IMG/VR virus record: IMGVR_UViG_3300043543_000470
Coordinates: 1-25,468 of that record
Length of the DNA stretch: 25,468 nucleotides
Direction: 5' to 3' (one strand)
Source: a virus
The first letter of the stretch is position 1. Each line of letters begins with the position of its first letter. The position numbers were made by a program, and so were the translations under genes. The notes under the pieces were generated by a model. The model did not search any database and had not been told where the DNA came from. It saw only the letters and a program-made list of their open reading frames with translations. This document shows positions 5,803 to 13,271 of this stretch, one piece after another.

Positions 5803-6338
5803 TGCTGAGAAGGCAGCTAGTCATCATCGAAGGACCGAACGGGTGCGGCAAGACGACGTTCGTCCGCCGCATCGAAGAGCTGTACCCCGGTCACACGTGT
5901 ATCGTCCATTGGCGCTCGCAGACACCGCACCATTACGAGTACGCATTCCAGGCTGCGCGCTTCCTCATCGAGGCGGAGGTGCTCGTAGTGTGGGACAGGA
6001 GCTGGTTGTCGAACCTCGTCTACGCACGCCTCGGAAGTAACACGCTGGAGTACTCAGATAAGGATCTTCGCCGCTTTCATAGAGTACCGGCGCTGCGCAT
6101 CGTCGTGGTTCCGCCGGCGAGGCTTAGACACGACGACGCTACCGACCCTCACGAGAAAGACTACGAGCTGGAGCGTATGGCATACCTCGACGAGGCGAGG
6201 CGATGGGGGTGGAACGTGATTGATCGGTACTACGATACTGACGAGGTGGCGCGCGAGGTGGTAGACTTTATGACATGCCGAAGGGATGTCGTCTCATCGA
6301 TAGTGACATTGCCATCGAGACCATCATCGCGTACCTAA
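5802..6338 (+). CDS. thymidylate/deoxynucleoside-monophosphate kinase-like protein
   Basis: The protein is 178 residues. It should phosphorylate a (deoxy)nucleotide for phage DNA synthesis. A Walker A loop GPNGCGKTTF lies at about residues 10-19 after a hydrophobic first strand (QLVIIE). A second acidic strand (VLVVWDRSWLSNLVYAR, about 62-78) has the D-R-(S/W) signature of thymidylate kinases, and a lid region rich in Arg/Asp/His follows (RLRHDDATDPHEKDYELERM). The length is a little below the usual 200. I start at ATG 5802, which overlaps the preceding stop (TAATG); GTG 5793 is in frame but weak. The C-terminus runs 64 nt into the small terminase gene and its last 20 residues look poorly conserved. 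The specificity for dTMP is inference. Confidence 0.75.
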   Translation: MLRRQLVIIEGPNGCGKTTFVRRIEELYPGHTCIVHWRSQTPHHYEYAFQAARFLIEAEVLVVWDRSWLSNLVYARLGSNTLEYSDKDLRRFHRVPALRIVVVPPARLRHDDATDPHEKDYELERMAYLDEARRWGWNVIDRYYDTDEVAREVVDFMTCRRDVVSSIVTLPSRPSSRT

Positions 6339-6700
6339 GCGCCGGTCATTTCGTCGATACTGCGGCGAAAGCTGCCGGTGTCGACCCTGAGACCGTGTCT
6401 CGGTACATCAGAGCATACGAGACCGGCGAAGGCGACGAGGCTTCGCGAGAGCTTGGTAAGATGTTCGCGGAAGCCATTGCGAAGGCTGAGGTTAGTATTC
6501 TCGGGAAATGGATGCAGGCGTTCGATAAAGACTGGCGAGCCGTGGCGGCTTTTCTCGCTAAGCGGTTCCCTGACCGCTATAGCGCCGCACTAAAGGAGCT
6601 GTCCAATGCAGACTTAAACATTCGGTTCGAAATCGTGGATTACGACCCCGCAGAGCATGGGAAGAAGGGAGGACGACCAAGAAAGAAGCGTGAGGCATGA
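6275..6700 (+). CDS. terS: terminase small subunit
   Basis: The protein is 141 residues, which would recognise the packaging site on phage DNA and recruit the large subunit. The N-terminal helix-turn-helix IAYLSAGHFVDTAAKAAGVDPETVSRYIRAYETG (about residues 13-46) is the typical terS or Nu1-like DNA-binding region. A long helix follows (LGKMFAEAIAKAEVSILGKWM...WRAVAAFLAKRFPDRY), which in this family forms the oligomerisation ring, and then a basic tail GKKGGRPRKKREA. The start at 6275 overlaps the kinase gene by 64 nt and has only a distant ribosome site, so a later start is possible. It lies one gene before the large subunit, the usual order. Confidence 0.82.
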   Translation: MPKGCRLIDSDIAIETIIAYLSAGHFVDTAAKAAGVDPETVSRYIRAYETGEGDEASRELGKMFAEAIAKAEVSILGKWMQAFDKDWRAVAAFLAKRFPDRYSAALKELSNADLNIRFEIVDYDPAEHGKKGGRPRKKREA

Positions 6701-6719
6701 ACGGCTGGGGTTTAGAGAC

Positions 6720-7085
6720 ATGTTATACTCAATGTATCATCGAACGCTCGCGGAGGAGCTGCATTACATCGATATTGATGCCGTCGAGTATTGCGCCGAA
6801 TGCCGCACGCCGATTGCATTAATCGAGACAGTCCGAGATGTGGGACAGAATCTGTTAACGAAGTCCTACACAGTGACGCGTCGCCTAGCCTTGATGGCCG
6901 GACTTCCTGCGTTCGTCGTCGCGTACAGAGCGGGTCTTGACGAAGATACGAACGACGAATACATCGAGACGCTTCGAGTGCGGCAGGTGTCGCCGAGCGT
7001 AGACAAGTATTTCACCGTAATGGCGCCGGAGGAATACGAGCAATGGCTTCTAAGCCTAAGAAAAACTCACTCGTGTACAAAGTAA
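6720..7085 (+). CDS. hypothetical phage protein between the terminase genes
   Basis: The protein is about 121 residues from ATG 6720 (GTG 6690 and ATG 6732 are in-frame alternatives; none has a strong ribosome site). The pattern D-I-D-A-V-E-Y-C-A-E-C, then P-I-A-L-I-E-T-V-R-D-V-G-Q, then T-V-T-R-R-L-A, P-A-F-V-V-A-Y resembles a family I associate with terminase neighbourhoods in phages of G+C-rich bacteria. The D...ALIE layout followed by a hydrophobic strand (AFVVAYR) could be a PD-(D/E)XK nuclease-like core whose Lys has been lost, but that is speculative. C-x2-C could bind a metal. It overlaps the large terminase by 43 nt. A role in packaging or genome end processing is suggested only by position. 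Confidence 0.6.
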   Translation: MLYSMYHRTLAEELHYIDIDAVEYCAECRTPIALIETVRDVGQNLLTKSYTVTRRLALMAGLPAFVVAYRAGLDEDTNDEYIETLRVRQVSPSVDKYFTVMAPEEYEQWLLSLRKTHSCTK

Positions 7086-8221
7086 CAAAGGCGCAGCATG
7101 AGTTCGTCACCGCCGAAGAGGATGTAGTACTTTTTGTCGGCGGCATTGGCTCTGGCAAGACCTATGCCGGAACCCTCCGCTGTATGCGGTTCTTTACCGA
7201 CACTACTCCTCGCACAGGAATTGTCGTTGCTCCTACCTACCGTATGCTCGTCGACGTCGTTGAACGGACTTGTTTGGAGCTGTGGAATCCCATCGAGTAC
7301 CACCGCACGCTACACGCCATGCGAGTTGGTCCGCACCTCGTTCTTTTTCGGAGTGCAGACGAGCCGGATCGGTTGAGAGGGATTAACGCCTCGTGGGTAT
7401 GGGTGGACGAGGCGGCGCTAGTGCGCAAGGAGGTTTGGCTCATTTTGCTCGGTCGCCTTCGTGAGCACGGAGAACGAGGTAAGGCGTGGTTGACGACCAC
7501 GCCTAAGGGTAAGAACAACTGGGTGTACGAGGTGGCGCACCAGCCGGGGGTGCGCGTCGTGCACGCGCGGACCTCGAGCAATGTGTTCCTCGACGAGTCG
7601 TTCGTCGAGATGCTGCGGCAGGAGTATACGAACAGATTCCAGCAGCAGGAGCTGGAAGGCGAGTTCATCGACATGGATGACGCACTCATTGACGTCTCCC
7701 GCATTCGGTGGATTGACGGCGTAGACGAGTCCGAAGTCGTCGACTCTGTGCGATACTGGGACCTCGCGGTATCGATGAGGTCGACGGCTGACTATACGGC
7801 CTCGGCGCGAGTGGTGAGGCTTCGTGACGGCAGGTACGTCGCCACCGCTCCTATTCGGCGGCGCATTCCGTACCCCGAGCTTCGCGAACTAATCGTACAG
7901 ACGCATCTAGCAGAGCCGTCTACGAGAGTATATGTCGAGGCGAACGCCTTCCAGCTCGCCGCTGTGCAGGACCTGCAGTCCGACCCGCGAGTGGGGTTTG
8001 TGGAACCTATTATCGTCGATCGTGATAAAGTAAGTCGAGCTATGCCGTGGGTAGCGAGGCTGGAGCAGGGAGTGCTGGCGTTCGACTCGTTGTACGACTG
8101 GCGAGACTGGATCCGCGAGTTTTCTCAGTTCCCGGAGGGGGAACACGACGACACGGTAGATGCGTTGAGCGGCGCCTTTTTGGCGCTGTCTAAACCGAGG
8201 CGTAAGTTGGAGGTGTGGTAA
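7043..8221 (+). CDS. terL: terminase large subunit
   Basis: The protein is 392 residues, the ATPase-nuclease motor that cuts and packages phage DNA into the prohead. The N-terminal ATPase has Walker A GGIGSGKT (about 33-40), a PTYRM element and Walker B WVWVDEA (about 116-122), followed by the coupling motif LTTTPKG. The C-terminal RNase H-like nuclease has its first Asp in RYWDLAVS (about 237), an acidic central strand (VYVEAN) and the last acidic motif EHDDTVDALSGAF (about 367). It is slightly shorter than the usual 420-550 residues but complete. The start ATG 7043 lies inside the preceding gene, with GGAGGA 10 nt upstream. The stop overlaps the start of a tiny membrane protein. Confidence 0.95.
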   Translation: MASKPKKNSLVYKVTKAQHEFVTAEEDVVLFVGGIGSGKTYAGTLRCMRFFTDTTPRTGIVVAPTYRMLVDVVERTCLELWNPIEYHRTLHAMRVGPHLVLFRSADEPDRLRGINASWVWVDEAALVRKEVWLILLGRLREHGERGKAWLTTTPKGKNNWVYEVAHQPGVRVVHARTSSNVFLDESFVEMLRQEYTNRFQQQELEGEFIDMDDALIDVSRIRWIDGVDESEVVDSVRYWDLAVSMRSTADYTASARVVRLRDGRYVATAPIRRRIPYPELRELIVQTHLAEPSTRVYVEANAFQLAAVQDLQSDPRVGFVEPIIVDRDKVSRAMPWVARLEQGVLAFDSLYDWRDWIREFSQFPEGEHDDTVDALSGAFLALSKPRRKLEVW

Positions 8222-8349
8222 TGCATCGCATGAGAGATACTGTTTACACGGCGGTGCACGTGCACGCTGCCATCGTGGCTGCGGTGCTGTTAGTATTACA
8301 TTCCGCTGCTGCTGTATACCATGCCTTGCGAGTGATGGAGGATAGATGA
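8221..8349 (+). CDS. 42-residue single-pass membrane protein
   Basis: This is a short frame from ATG 8221, overlapping the terminase stop (TAATG), to TGA 8349. Its stop overlaps the next start as ATGA, where GGAGG inside this frame is the ribosome site of the next gene. After a basic N-terminus (MHRMRDTVY) one hydrophobic helix of about 22 residues runs from VHAAIVAAVLLVLHSAAAVY, then a short charged tail. The tight coupling on both sides supports translation. It may be a membrane-acting lysis accessory (pinholin-like) or a superinfection factor, but no family is recognised. His residues at both ends of the helix are unusual. Confidence 0.55.
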   Translation: MHRMRDTVYTAVHVHAAIVAAVLLVLHSAAAVYHALRVMEDR

Positions 8350-8546
8350 CGACGCCGCCCGGTCGTTGTCCTAGGTGCCTCGATCCGATTGACGACCACA
8401 GAGGCGCGGAACCTTGTCGCCTCGGGAAGAAGACAAGGGTGCGATACCTGACGTTCTCCGGCGGTGTTTGCACAACGTGCGGCCGACCGCTTGACGACCA
8501 CGCTTCACACCAGGACGGTCTTTCGTGTCCACCAAATCAGGCGTAG
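8346..8546 (+). CDS. double zinc-finger protein with CxxC-xxP-x-DDH repeats
   Basis: The protein is 66 residues. The ATG at 8346 has GGAGG at good spacing and overlaps the previous stop. It contains two copies of one module: GRCPRCLDPIDDH with a following Cys (about residues 6-24), and GVCTTCGRPLDDH with a final Cys (about 41-60). Each could bind one zinc through Cys-x2-Cys, His and the trailing Cys. The same module forms the N-terminus of the protein at 5257. Apart from the fingers it is Gly/Arg-rich without a catalytic motif. A DNA- or RNA-binding or partner-binding adaptor is likely, but the function is unknown. Confidence 0.68.
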   Translation: MTTPPGRCPRCLDPIDDHRGAEPCRLGKKTRVRYLTFSGGVCTTCGRPLDDHASHQDGLSCPPNQA

Positions 8547-8558
8547 AATGGTGGTCCT

Positions 8559-8768
8559 ATGATCGTCATCTACGACGCACACGACGGAAGTCTGTTGTGG
8601 GATGTATACGAACAGCGCGGCATATATGTAAACTGCCGCACTGTCGAAGTGATGGACTATGCGCGCGCCGTGAGATGGATACGCGAGCGGGGGTGGTCTG
8701 AGCTTCCGCTGACGTGTGAGTGTTACGCGTGCCGTGCGAGCCGTGCGAGCCGAGACACTTCGAAATGA
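8559..8768 (+). CDS. hypothetical protein with C-terminal C-x-C-x2-C
   Basis: The protein is 69 residues from ATG 8559, after a weak GGTGG ribosome site. It begins with a hydrophobic strand (MIVIYDAHDGSLLWDVYE), has a helix ARAVRWIRERGW, and ends in CECYACRASRASRD, so it is another possible zinc or metal binder in this cluster of small proteins. It is not recognised. The end of the gene overlaps by 46 nt, tail to tail, the end of the minus-strand prohead protease. The overlap contains the 9-nt direct repeat GCCGTGCGA twice, which encodes R-A-S repeats here and R-L-A repeats in the protease. Confidence 0.55.
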   Translation: MIVIYDAHDGSLLWDVYEQRGIYVNCRTVEVMDYARAVRWIRERGWSELPLTCECYACRASRASRDTSK

Positions 8769-9634
8769 GCAACGCTGCGGAGTGCGTCTCGTCGTTCGAG
8801 ATCTTCCAGCTGCTTTCGCACTACAATGAGACCGCGTTCGCTCATCTCTGGAGGCTCGGCGTCGAACTCCTCGTAGTGCTGCGCGAGGTGCTGGTAGACC
8901 TCGTCGCGATCGTTGTCAGGGATATCGACACCCCCTCGCGCCTCGAGGAGAGCAGCCATCGCGGCGACAACCCCTCGCCAATGCGCCGGACCAACTCCCG
9001 ACTTTTGCGGTACGTGGTGCGGCAATTTGAGGTCGTCGAATCTTTCAGGCGGCCACGCCGCGCTCCAGGCGAAATGGCGACCGATCCGCCGCCGCTCGGT
9101 TGTGTCGAGTTCGTCAAATCGCATGTCGGTGAAATCGCTCAGATTAGGACGAGACCACGAACCTTCTCGGGTAGTTCCTTCGCTTCGGAACGGAACCGCC
9201 ATTTTGACCGAGATGGTGCTGGTTAGCGGCTGCGCGGGAACGCCGACAAGGGAGATCTCGTACACCGTTGCGCGCTTGATGACGCGCACGTCCTTATCGT
9301 AGCAGTGTTCATTAATGATGAAGCCGAACGACCATTTTGCTTTAGAGCCGAGCGCCTTCACTGTCTCATAAGCCTCCTTGCCGGAGGCGGTATTCAAGAA
9401 AAACTTCCCCCGCACCGTTGCAAGGTCACCTCTAATGGAAGGCACTCCAATGCCGATAGGAAGTCCGCTGTGGTTGGCGAGGAGAGGTACCTCGGAATCG
9501 ACGAACTCAAGACCGGAGACGTCAACGATGTCGCCGACTAAGTCGGGAGCCCCGCCGACAGCAAACACCGCCTCGAAAACACCCTCATCGTCGAGTACTT
9601 CGAGGTTCTTAGTGGAAAGCGTGACGTATCGCAT
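8723..9634 (-). CDS. prohead (HK97-type, S78 family) protease, isolated on the minus strand
   Basis: The protein is 303 residues, which cleaves scaffold/delta parts of the capsid protein during head maturation. The serine-protease core is residues 1-150, with His55 in LLANHS, Ser102 in the conserved W-S-F-G-F, and EISLVGVPA (Glu126) ending the core. A C-terminal extension follows (about 170-275) of the kind fused to many phage proteins, with RWH-like AWSAAWPPERFDD, LPHH, GVVAAMAALLEARGGVDIP and VYQHLAQHYEEF. The ATG at 9634 has GGAGG 7 nt upstream. It lies between plus-strand genes for terminase accessories and tail tube, opposite in direction and about 10 kb from the portal and capsid genes with which this protease normally sits. 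It shares a divergent control region with the tail tube gene. Confidence 0.9.
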   Translation of the reverse strand: MRYVTLSTKNLEVLDDEGVFEAVFAVGGAPDLVGDIVDVSGLEFVDSEVPLLANHSGLPIGIGVPSIRGDLATVRGKFFLNTASGKEAYETVKALGSKAKWSFGFIINEHCYDKDVRVIKRATVYEISLVGVPAQPLTSTISVKMAVPFRSEGTTREGSWSRPNLSDFTDMRFDELDTTERRRIGRHFAWSAAWPPERFDDLKLPHHVPQKSGVGPAHWRGVVAAMAALLEARGGVDIPDNDRDEVYQHLAQHYEEFDAEPPEMSERGLIVVRKQLEDLERRDALRSVAHFEVSRLARLARHA

Positions 9635-9656
9635 TCGTTGCTACCTCCGGCTTGTA

Positions 9657-9688
9657 TTGTACCACGAGCCTACTATGTGGTATAGTAG
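9657..9688 (+). promoter_or_regulatory. promoter of the tail operon with a perfect palindrome
   Basis: TTGTAC (9657-9662), 18 nt, TATAGT (9681-9686) points to the tail tube gene at 9709. Overlapping the -10 box is a perfect inverted repeat CTACTAT-gtggt-ATAGTAG (9670-9688), which would suit a dimeric regulator. The divergent protease gene starts at 9634, so such a regulator could act on both. Confidence 0.5.
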
Positions 9689-9708
9689 TCATGCATGGAG
9701 GTGCTTAG

Positions 9709-10254
9709 ATGTCGACTTCTATCGTCGTGAAGCCGTTTCTTGCGTATATCGCAGACGTCGGCACAACATTTCCTGCTCTAGGCTCTGCTCCTGGCGCGGG
9801 GTGGACGAAGATCGGCGATTCTGAGCTTTGTCAGGACGACGACGGTCTGACCATCACCATCTCTCAGAATGTTGAGTACTTCCGAGGTCAGAATACCGGT
9901 CCGATGAAAGCGTGGCGCACCGAGGAGACGGTTGAAATTGAGTTCAACCTCGCCGATTTCAGCGCCGAGGTCGTGGCTGCTGCGCTTGGCACCACGGTGA
10001 CGACTGGCACGAGCAACAAGAGCGTCGCTCTTTTCCGCGGCATTTCAATGAGGGAGAAGGCTCTCCTCGTGCGTGGCGTCGGCGCCTCACCATACGACCA
10101 GACGAAGGACGTTCAGTACGAATTCCCGCGCGTAGTGGCCAGCGGTGAGCCAGAGCTGGTGCACTCGAAGTCCGGTCCAGTCATTGTGAAGGTGAAATAC
10201 ACAGTGATCTGGGATTCGACGAACGGTTTCGGCGTCGTGCGTATGGCGACATAA
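9709..10254 (+). CDS. major tail tube protein
   Basis: The protein is 181 residues, which would stack as rings to form the phage tail tube. ATG 9709 has GGAGG 7 nt upstream. It contains the beta-rich pattern of siphovirus tail tube proteins: KIGDSELCQDDDGLTITISQNVEYFRGQNTG near residues 35-62, an EETVEIEFNLADFSAEVVAAALG block (about 74-96) and a C-terminal strand with IVKVKYTVIWDS. The length matches the family. It lies first in the tail operon, followed by a BppU-like protein, the chaperones and the tape measure, the expected order. I assign it by pattern and position. Confidence 0.85.
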   Translation: MSTSIVVKPFLAYIADVGTTFPALGSAPGAGWTKIGDSELCQDDDGLTITISQNVEYFRGQNTGPMKAWRTEETVEIEFNLADFSAEVVAAALGTTVTTGTSNKSVALFRGISMREKALLVRGVGASPYDQTKDVQYEFPRVVASGEPELVHSKSGPVIVKVKYTVIWDSTNGFGVVRMAT

Positions 10255-10267
10255 TAGGAGGCAGTCG

Positions 10268-10621
10268 ATGAGCGGTAAGACAAGCGCGCAAATCGACGGC
10301 CAGGTGTTCTACATCAAGCGGAACGACACCCTGCCATCTTTGCAAGCCACGTTGACGCGGTCAGGCAGCGCCGTCAACCTCACCGGTTTGTCGGTGAAGT
10401 TCCACATGCGCGACGCGTACACCGGCACAGTCGTCATCAATTCCCCTGCAACGATTGTTGACGCGGTGAATGGCATTGTCGAGTACCTGTGGGAACCAGC
10501 CGACACGGTCGCTGCCGGTCTGTACGAAGGGGAGTTTGAGGTCACCATCGCACCTGACAAGGTGATGACATTTCCAAACGACGGACACATCCTAATACAT
10601 ATTGTCGACGACATCGCGTAG
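10268..10621 (+). CDS. BppU N-domain-like / Ig-like phage protein
   Basis: The protein is 117 residues. ATG 10268 follows TAGGAGG. It shows the compact beta-sandwich pattern of the BppU N-terminal domain: a polar first strand with RNDTLPSLQATLTRSGSAVNLTGLSVKFHMRD (about 19-50), IVDAVNGIVEYLWEPADT, GLYEGEFEVT and a C-terminal strand DGHILIHIVDD. In lactococcal phages BppU attaches receptor-binding proteins to the baseplate. As a stand-alone domain next to the tail tube gene it more likely decorates the tail tube or head. It is a small, complete gene. Confidence 0.75.
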   Translation: MSGKTSAQIDGQVFYIKRNDTLPSLQATLTRSGSAVNLTGLSVKFHMRDAYTGTVVINSPATIVDAVNGIVEYLWEPADTVAAGLYEGEFEVTIAPDKVMTFPNDGHILIHIVDDIA

Positions 10622-10631
10622 GAGGTAGCAC

Positions 10632-10985
10632 ATGGCTAAGCTTGCTGAGCTTTGGACGAACAGCGTTCTGGAGCGCGACACTATCGTAATTGACGGCAAG
10701 GAGTTCGAGATAAAGAACCTCGACGACTTGTCGTTCGATGACCAACTTGTGATTGCACGGAGTGCACGAGTCGCCGAGATGGCGACTATGCCGAACTCGA
10801 CAGTAACAGGTAAACAGCTACGCGACGCGCTCATCACCATCGCAAAGACGCTTCTCCTTGACAACGAGAAGAAAGAGCTTACACCTACGCTTGAGTCGAT
10901 GAAAGATATGGCGCTCGTACAACTCTTCAACACTTTTTTAGACGGCACGACCTTCAAGGCGCTTCAGCGGCGGAGTACCAGCTAA
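10632..10985 (+). CDS. tail assembly chaperone, short form (gpG-like)
   Basis: The protein is 117 residues, which in siphoviruses binds the tape measure protein during tail assembly. ATG 10632 follows TAGGAGG. The N-terminal EFEIKNLDDLSFDDQLVIARSARVAEM and the helical rest are typical of the G-type chaperone. Its last codons contain the slippery heptamer at 10934-10940. Most ribosomes stop at 10985; those that slip back one base enter the frame read on to 11302 and make a fused protein of about 223 residues. Confidence 0.85.
   Translation: MAKLAELWTNSVLERDTIVIDGKEFEIKNLDDLSFDDQLVIARSARVAEMATMPNSTVTGKQLRDALITIAKTLLLDNEKKELTPTLESMKDMALVQLFNTFLDGTTFKALQRRSTS
10934..10940 (+). promoter_or_regulatory. 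programmed -1 ribosomal frameshift site (T TTT TTA)
   Basis: The heptamer TTTTTTA is in register X XXY YYZ with the chaperone frame: the codon before it ends at 10934, then TTT (10935-10937) and TTA (10938-10940). After a -1 slip the next codon is AGA at 10940, and the frame is open to 11302. It reaches AEYQLTADEVWYIVARL before the GTG at 10997. This is the classic signal between the two tail chaperone genes. Confidence 0.88.
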
Positions 10986-10996
10986 CAGCCGATGAG

Positions 10997-11302
10997 GTGT
11001 GGTACATCGTCGCGCGGCTGACGCGTATATACGGCGGAACACCGGACTACTGGCTCAAGGCACCAATGCGAGTTGTACGCAACATGTTCGAACAGATTCA
11101 GCGAGTCGAAGCCGAGGAGGCGCTTCGCGACATCACGACGACAGCCGTCGGAGTAGGCTCGGTGAAGCGCGGCGTCGCGCGTGACATTATCGCGAAACTG
11201 CAGCGAGCGGCTGAGCGAAAGCGTGATACAATCGAAACGAAGGAAGCGCTGCCGGTATTGCAGACAGTATTCTCAGTCGTGAAGGAGTCGAGCAATGGCT
11301 GA
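10997..11302 (+). CDS. tail assembly chaperone, frameshift extension (T part of gpGT)
   Basis: This region is 101 residues from the GTG at 10997, but it has no ribosome site there. The same frame is open back to 10940, and the residues before the GTG (EYQLTADE) look like part of the protein. It is therefore almost surely made only as a -1 frameshift fusion to the preceding chaperone (total about 223 residues). WYIVARLTRIYGGTPDYWLKAPMRVV and the long helix with the MFEQIQRVEAEEALRD block match the second tail chaperone frame of siphoviruses. It is adjacent to the tape measure gene, whose ATG at 11295 overlaps the stop. Confidence 0.85.
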   Translation: MWYIVARLTRIYGGTPDYWLKAPMRVVRNMFEQIQRVEAEEALRDITTTAVGVGSVKRGVARDIIAKLQRAAERKRDTIETKEALPVLQTVFSVVKESSNG

Positions 11303-13271
11303 GAACACCATCGGTACAGCGGTCATGGAGATTACCGCCGACACGAGCGGCGTGCTTCGCAGCGTCGATGAGCTTGGCACTTCTTTGCGGCAGCGCCTCG
11401 GACGGATTGGCGCCGACATCGGTAAGGCAGGCGGTGTGTTCAGCGGTCTAATCTCGCTTCCTGTTGCCGGGTTCTTTATGAGCGCCGCGACGACTGCGGG
11501 TGATTTCGAAAAAACACTCAACACGCTCGGCGCCGTCAGCGGCGCGACCACGGAGGAACTGAAGCGGCTGAAAGACCAGGCGCTAGAGCTTGGTCAATCT
11601 ACCAGCTTCTCTGCCACAGACGCGGCGCAGGCGCAGGTCGAGCTGGCGAAAGCGGGACTGTCGGTAGAGCAAATCCTGGCGGCGATGCCGTCGGTGCTCC
11701 AGCTCGCGGCGGCAGGTCAGCTTGACGTTGGCGAGGCGGCGTCGATTGCTGCCGCGATGATGAACACGTTTGGTTTGAGCGGCGAGGGGCTGGCGCGCGT
11801 GAACGACGTGCTGGCTGCGGCGGCGAACGCTTCAGCAACCGGTGTGCGGGAGATAGGCACTGCGATGGCTTACGTCGGTCCGGTGGCGTACCAGCTCGGC
11901 GTTAGCTTCGAGGAGACGACCGCCGCCATCGCGCTCCTGTCTAACGTAGGCATAGACGCCTCGCAGGCTGGCACAGCGCTTCGCGGCGCTCTCTCGACGC
12001 TCATCAACCCAACGCAGCAGCAGAAAAAAGTGCTAGATGAGCTCGGAATCTCGGTTTACGACTCGCAGGGACGGTTCGTCGGTTTGATTGAGATCATTCG
12101 GCAGCTTGAGCAGTCGGGTGCCGACACTGCACAGATCTTGGCGATTTTTGGCGACCGCGCCGGTCCTGCGATGGCGGCGCTGCTGCAAATCGGTTCCGAC
12201 TCGTTGGGGGAGATGACGAAACAGCTAGAGAATTCGGGCGGAACAGCAGAACGAGTCGCCAACTCGCAGATGGCAGGATTCCGAGGTCAGCTTGAAGAGT
12301 TAAACGGCGCACTTGAGACGCTAAAAATCCGGCTCCTTATGGACACCGGTCTCCTTGAGAAACTAACGCTAGTACTTACTAAGGCGGCAGACGCCGTGTC
12401 AAAACTCACCAACTGGTTTGCGCGCCTTGACCCCAGGGTGCAGCGGCTCCTCCTCGGGTTCCTCGGCGTGTTCGCCGTTCTAGGACCGTTGATGGTGCTC
12501 ATCGCGGGAACTATTCTAGTGCTTAGCGTACTCGGTAGCACGGTAGCTATGGTCGGCATCATAATTGCGAGCCTCGTCGTCATCGGCTACGCATTGTATA
12601 CAATCTTCTCGCTGTTGTGGCCTGAGATTGAGAACTTTTTCCGCACTGTCGGCACGAAGGCGCGGGAATTCGGTAACGATGTTCGCAACGCCTTCGAGAT
12701 GGTGAAAGGTTGGTTGGAGCGCAATTGGCCGCTCGTGGCTAGCATTATCCTCGGTCCGATGATGCTCGTTGTGTCGCCTGTGCTTGCGGCTGTCAACATG
12801 ATTGTCGGCGGCTTCTTCATGCTGAAAGACCGCATAATCGGCGCGTTAGAAACGGCTTGGGGGTTCATCAAGTCGTTCCCTGACCGCCTCTACAACGCCG
12901 GTCGTGAGATGATTGACAAGCTCATTTCCGGCATTTCATCGAAGTTGCCGAGCTTGAGCGGCACAGTCGACAGAGCGTTCAACACGTTAAAGAAACTCAA
13001 CCCCTTCGCACGCTTCTCACCGTCCCTGGTCGACCAGGTACGGCGAGGGACGCATGAGATAATGCAGCTATACACGCGAATGGATGTGAATCTTCGCAGT
13101 ACGCTTGAGGGGGTGAGGGAGAACGTCATCCTGGCACCGAGCGCTGTTCCTGCTGGAGCGGCGGCGCCGGTATATGTGAACGTTGAGGGACCGGTACTCG
13201 GCGACCTCGGGTTCGACGAGTGGCTCGCGCGGCGGCTGCAAACGCTGCTTCGCCGTGAAGGGAGGTTGTGA
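11295..13271 (+). CDS. tail tape measure protein
   Basis: The protein is 658 residues, which sets tail length and is ejected with DNA. It overlaps the chaperone stop (ATGGCTGA). Residues 60-320 form the TP901-type tail measure domain, with SAATTAGDFEKTLNTLGAVSGATTEELKRL and FGDRAGPAMAALL as its recognised landmarks. About residues 382-440 make a cluster of two or three strongly hydrophobic helices (LLLGFLGVFAVLGPLMVLIAG and following), which likely insert into the host membrane. The last third is amphipathic. By the usual rule of about 0.15 nm per residue, a tail near 100 nm is expected. The stop overlaps the start of the tail hub gene. Confidence 0.93.
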   Translation: MAENTIGTAVMEITADTSGVLRSVDELGTSLRQRLGRIGADIGKAGGVFSGLISLPVAGFFMSAATTAGDFEKTLNTLGAVSGATTEELKRLKDQALELGQSTSFSATDAAQAQVELAKAGLSVEQILAAMPSVLQLAAAGQLDVGEAASIAAAMMNTFGLSGEGLARVNDVLAAAANASATGVREIGTAMAYVGPVAYQLGVSFEETTAAIALLSNVGIDASQAGTALRGALSTLINPTQQQKKVLDELGISVYDSQGRFVGLIEIIRQLEQSGADTAQILAIFGDRAGPAMAALLQIGSDSLGEMTKQLENSGGTAERVANSQMAGFRGQLEELNGALETLKIRLLMDTGLLEKLTLVLTKAADAVSKLTNWFARLDPRVQRLLLGFLGVFAVLGPLMVLIAGTILVLSVLGSTVAMVGIIIASLVVIGYALYTIFSLLWPEIENFFRTVGTKAREFGNDVRNAFEMVKGWLERNWPLVASIILGPMMLVVSPVLAAVNMIVGGFFMLKDRIIGALETAWGFIKSFPDRLYNAGREMIDKLISGISSKLPSLSGTVDRAFNTLKKLNPFARFSPSLVDQVRRGTHEIMQLYTRMDVNLRSTLEGVRENVILAPSAVPAGAAAPVYVNVEGPVLGDLGFDEWLARRLQTLLRREGRL

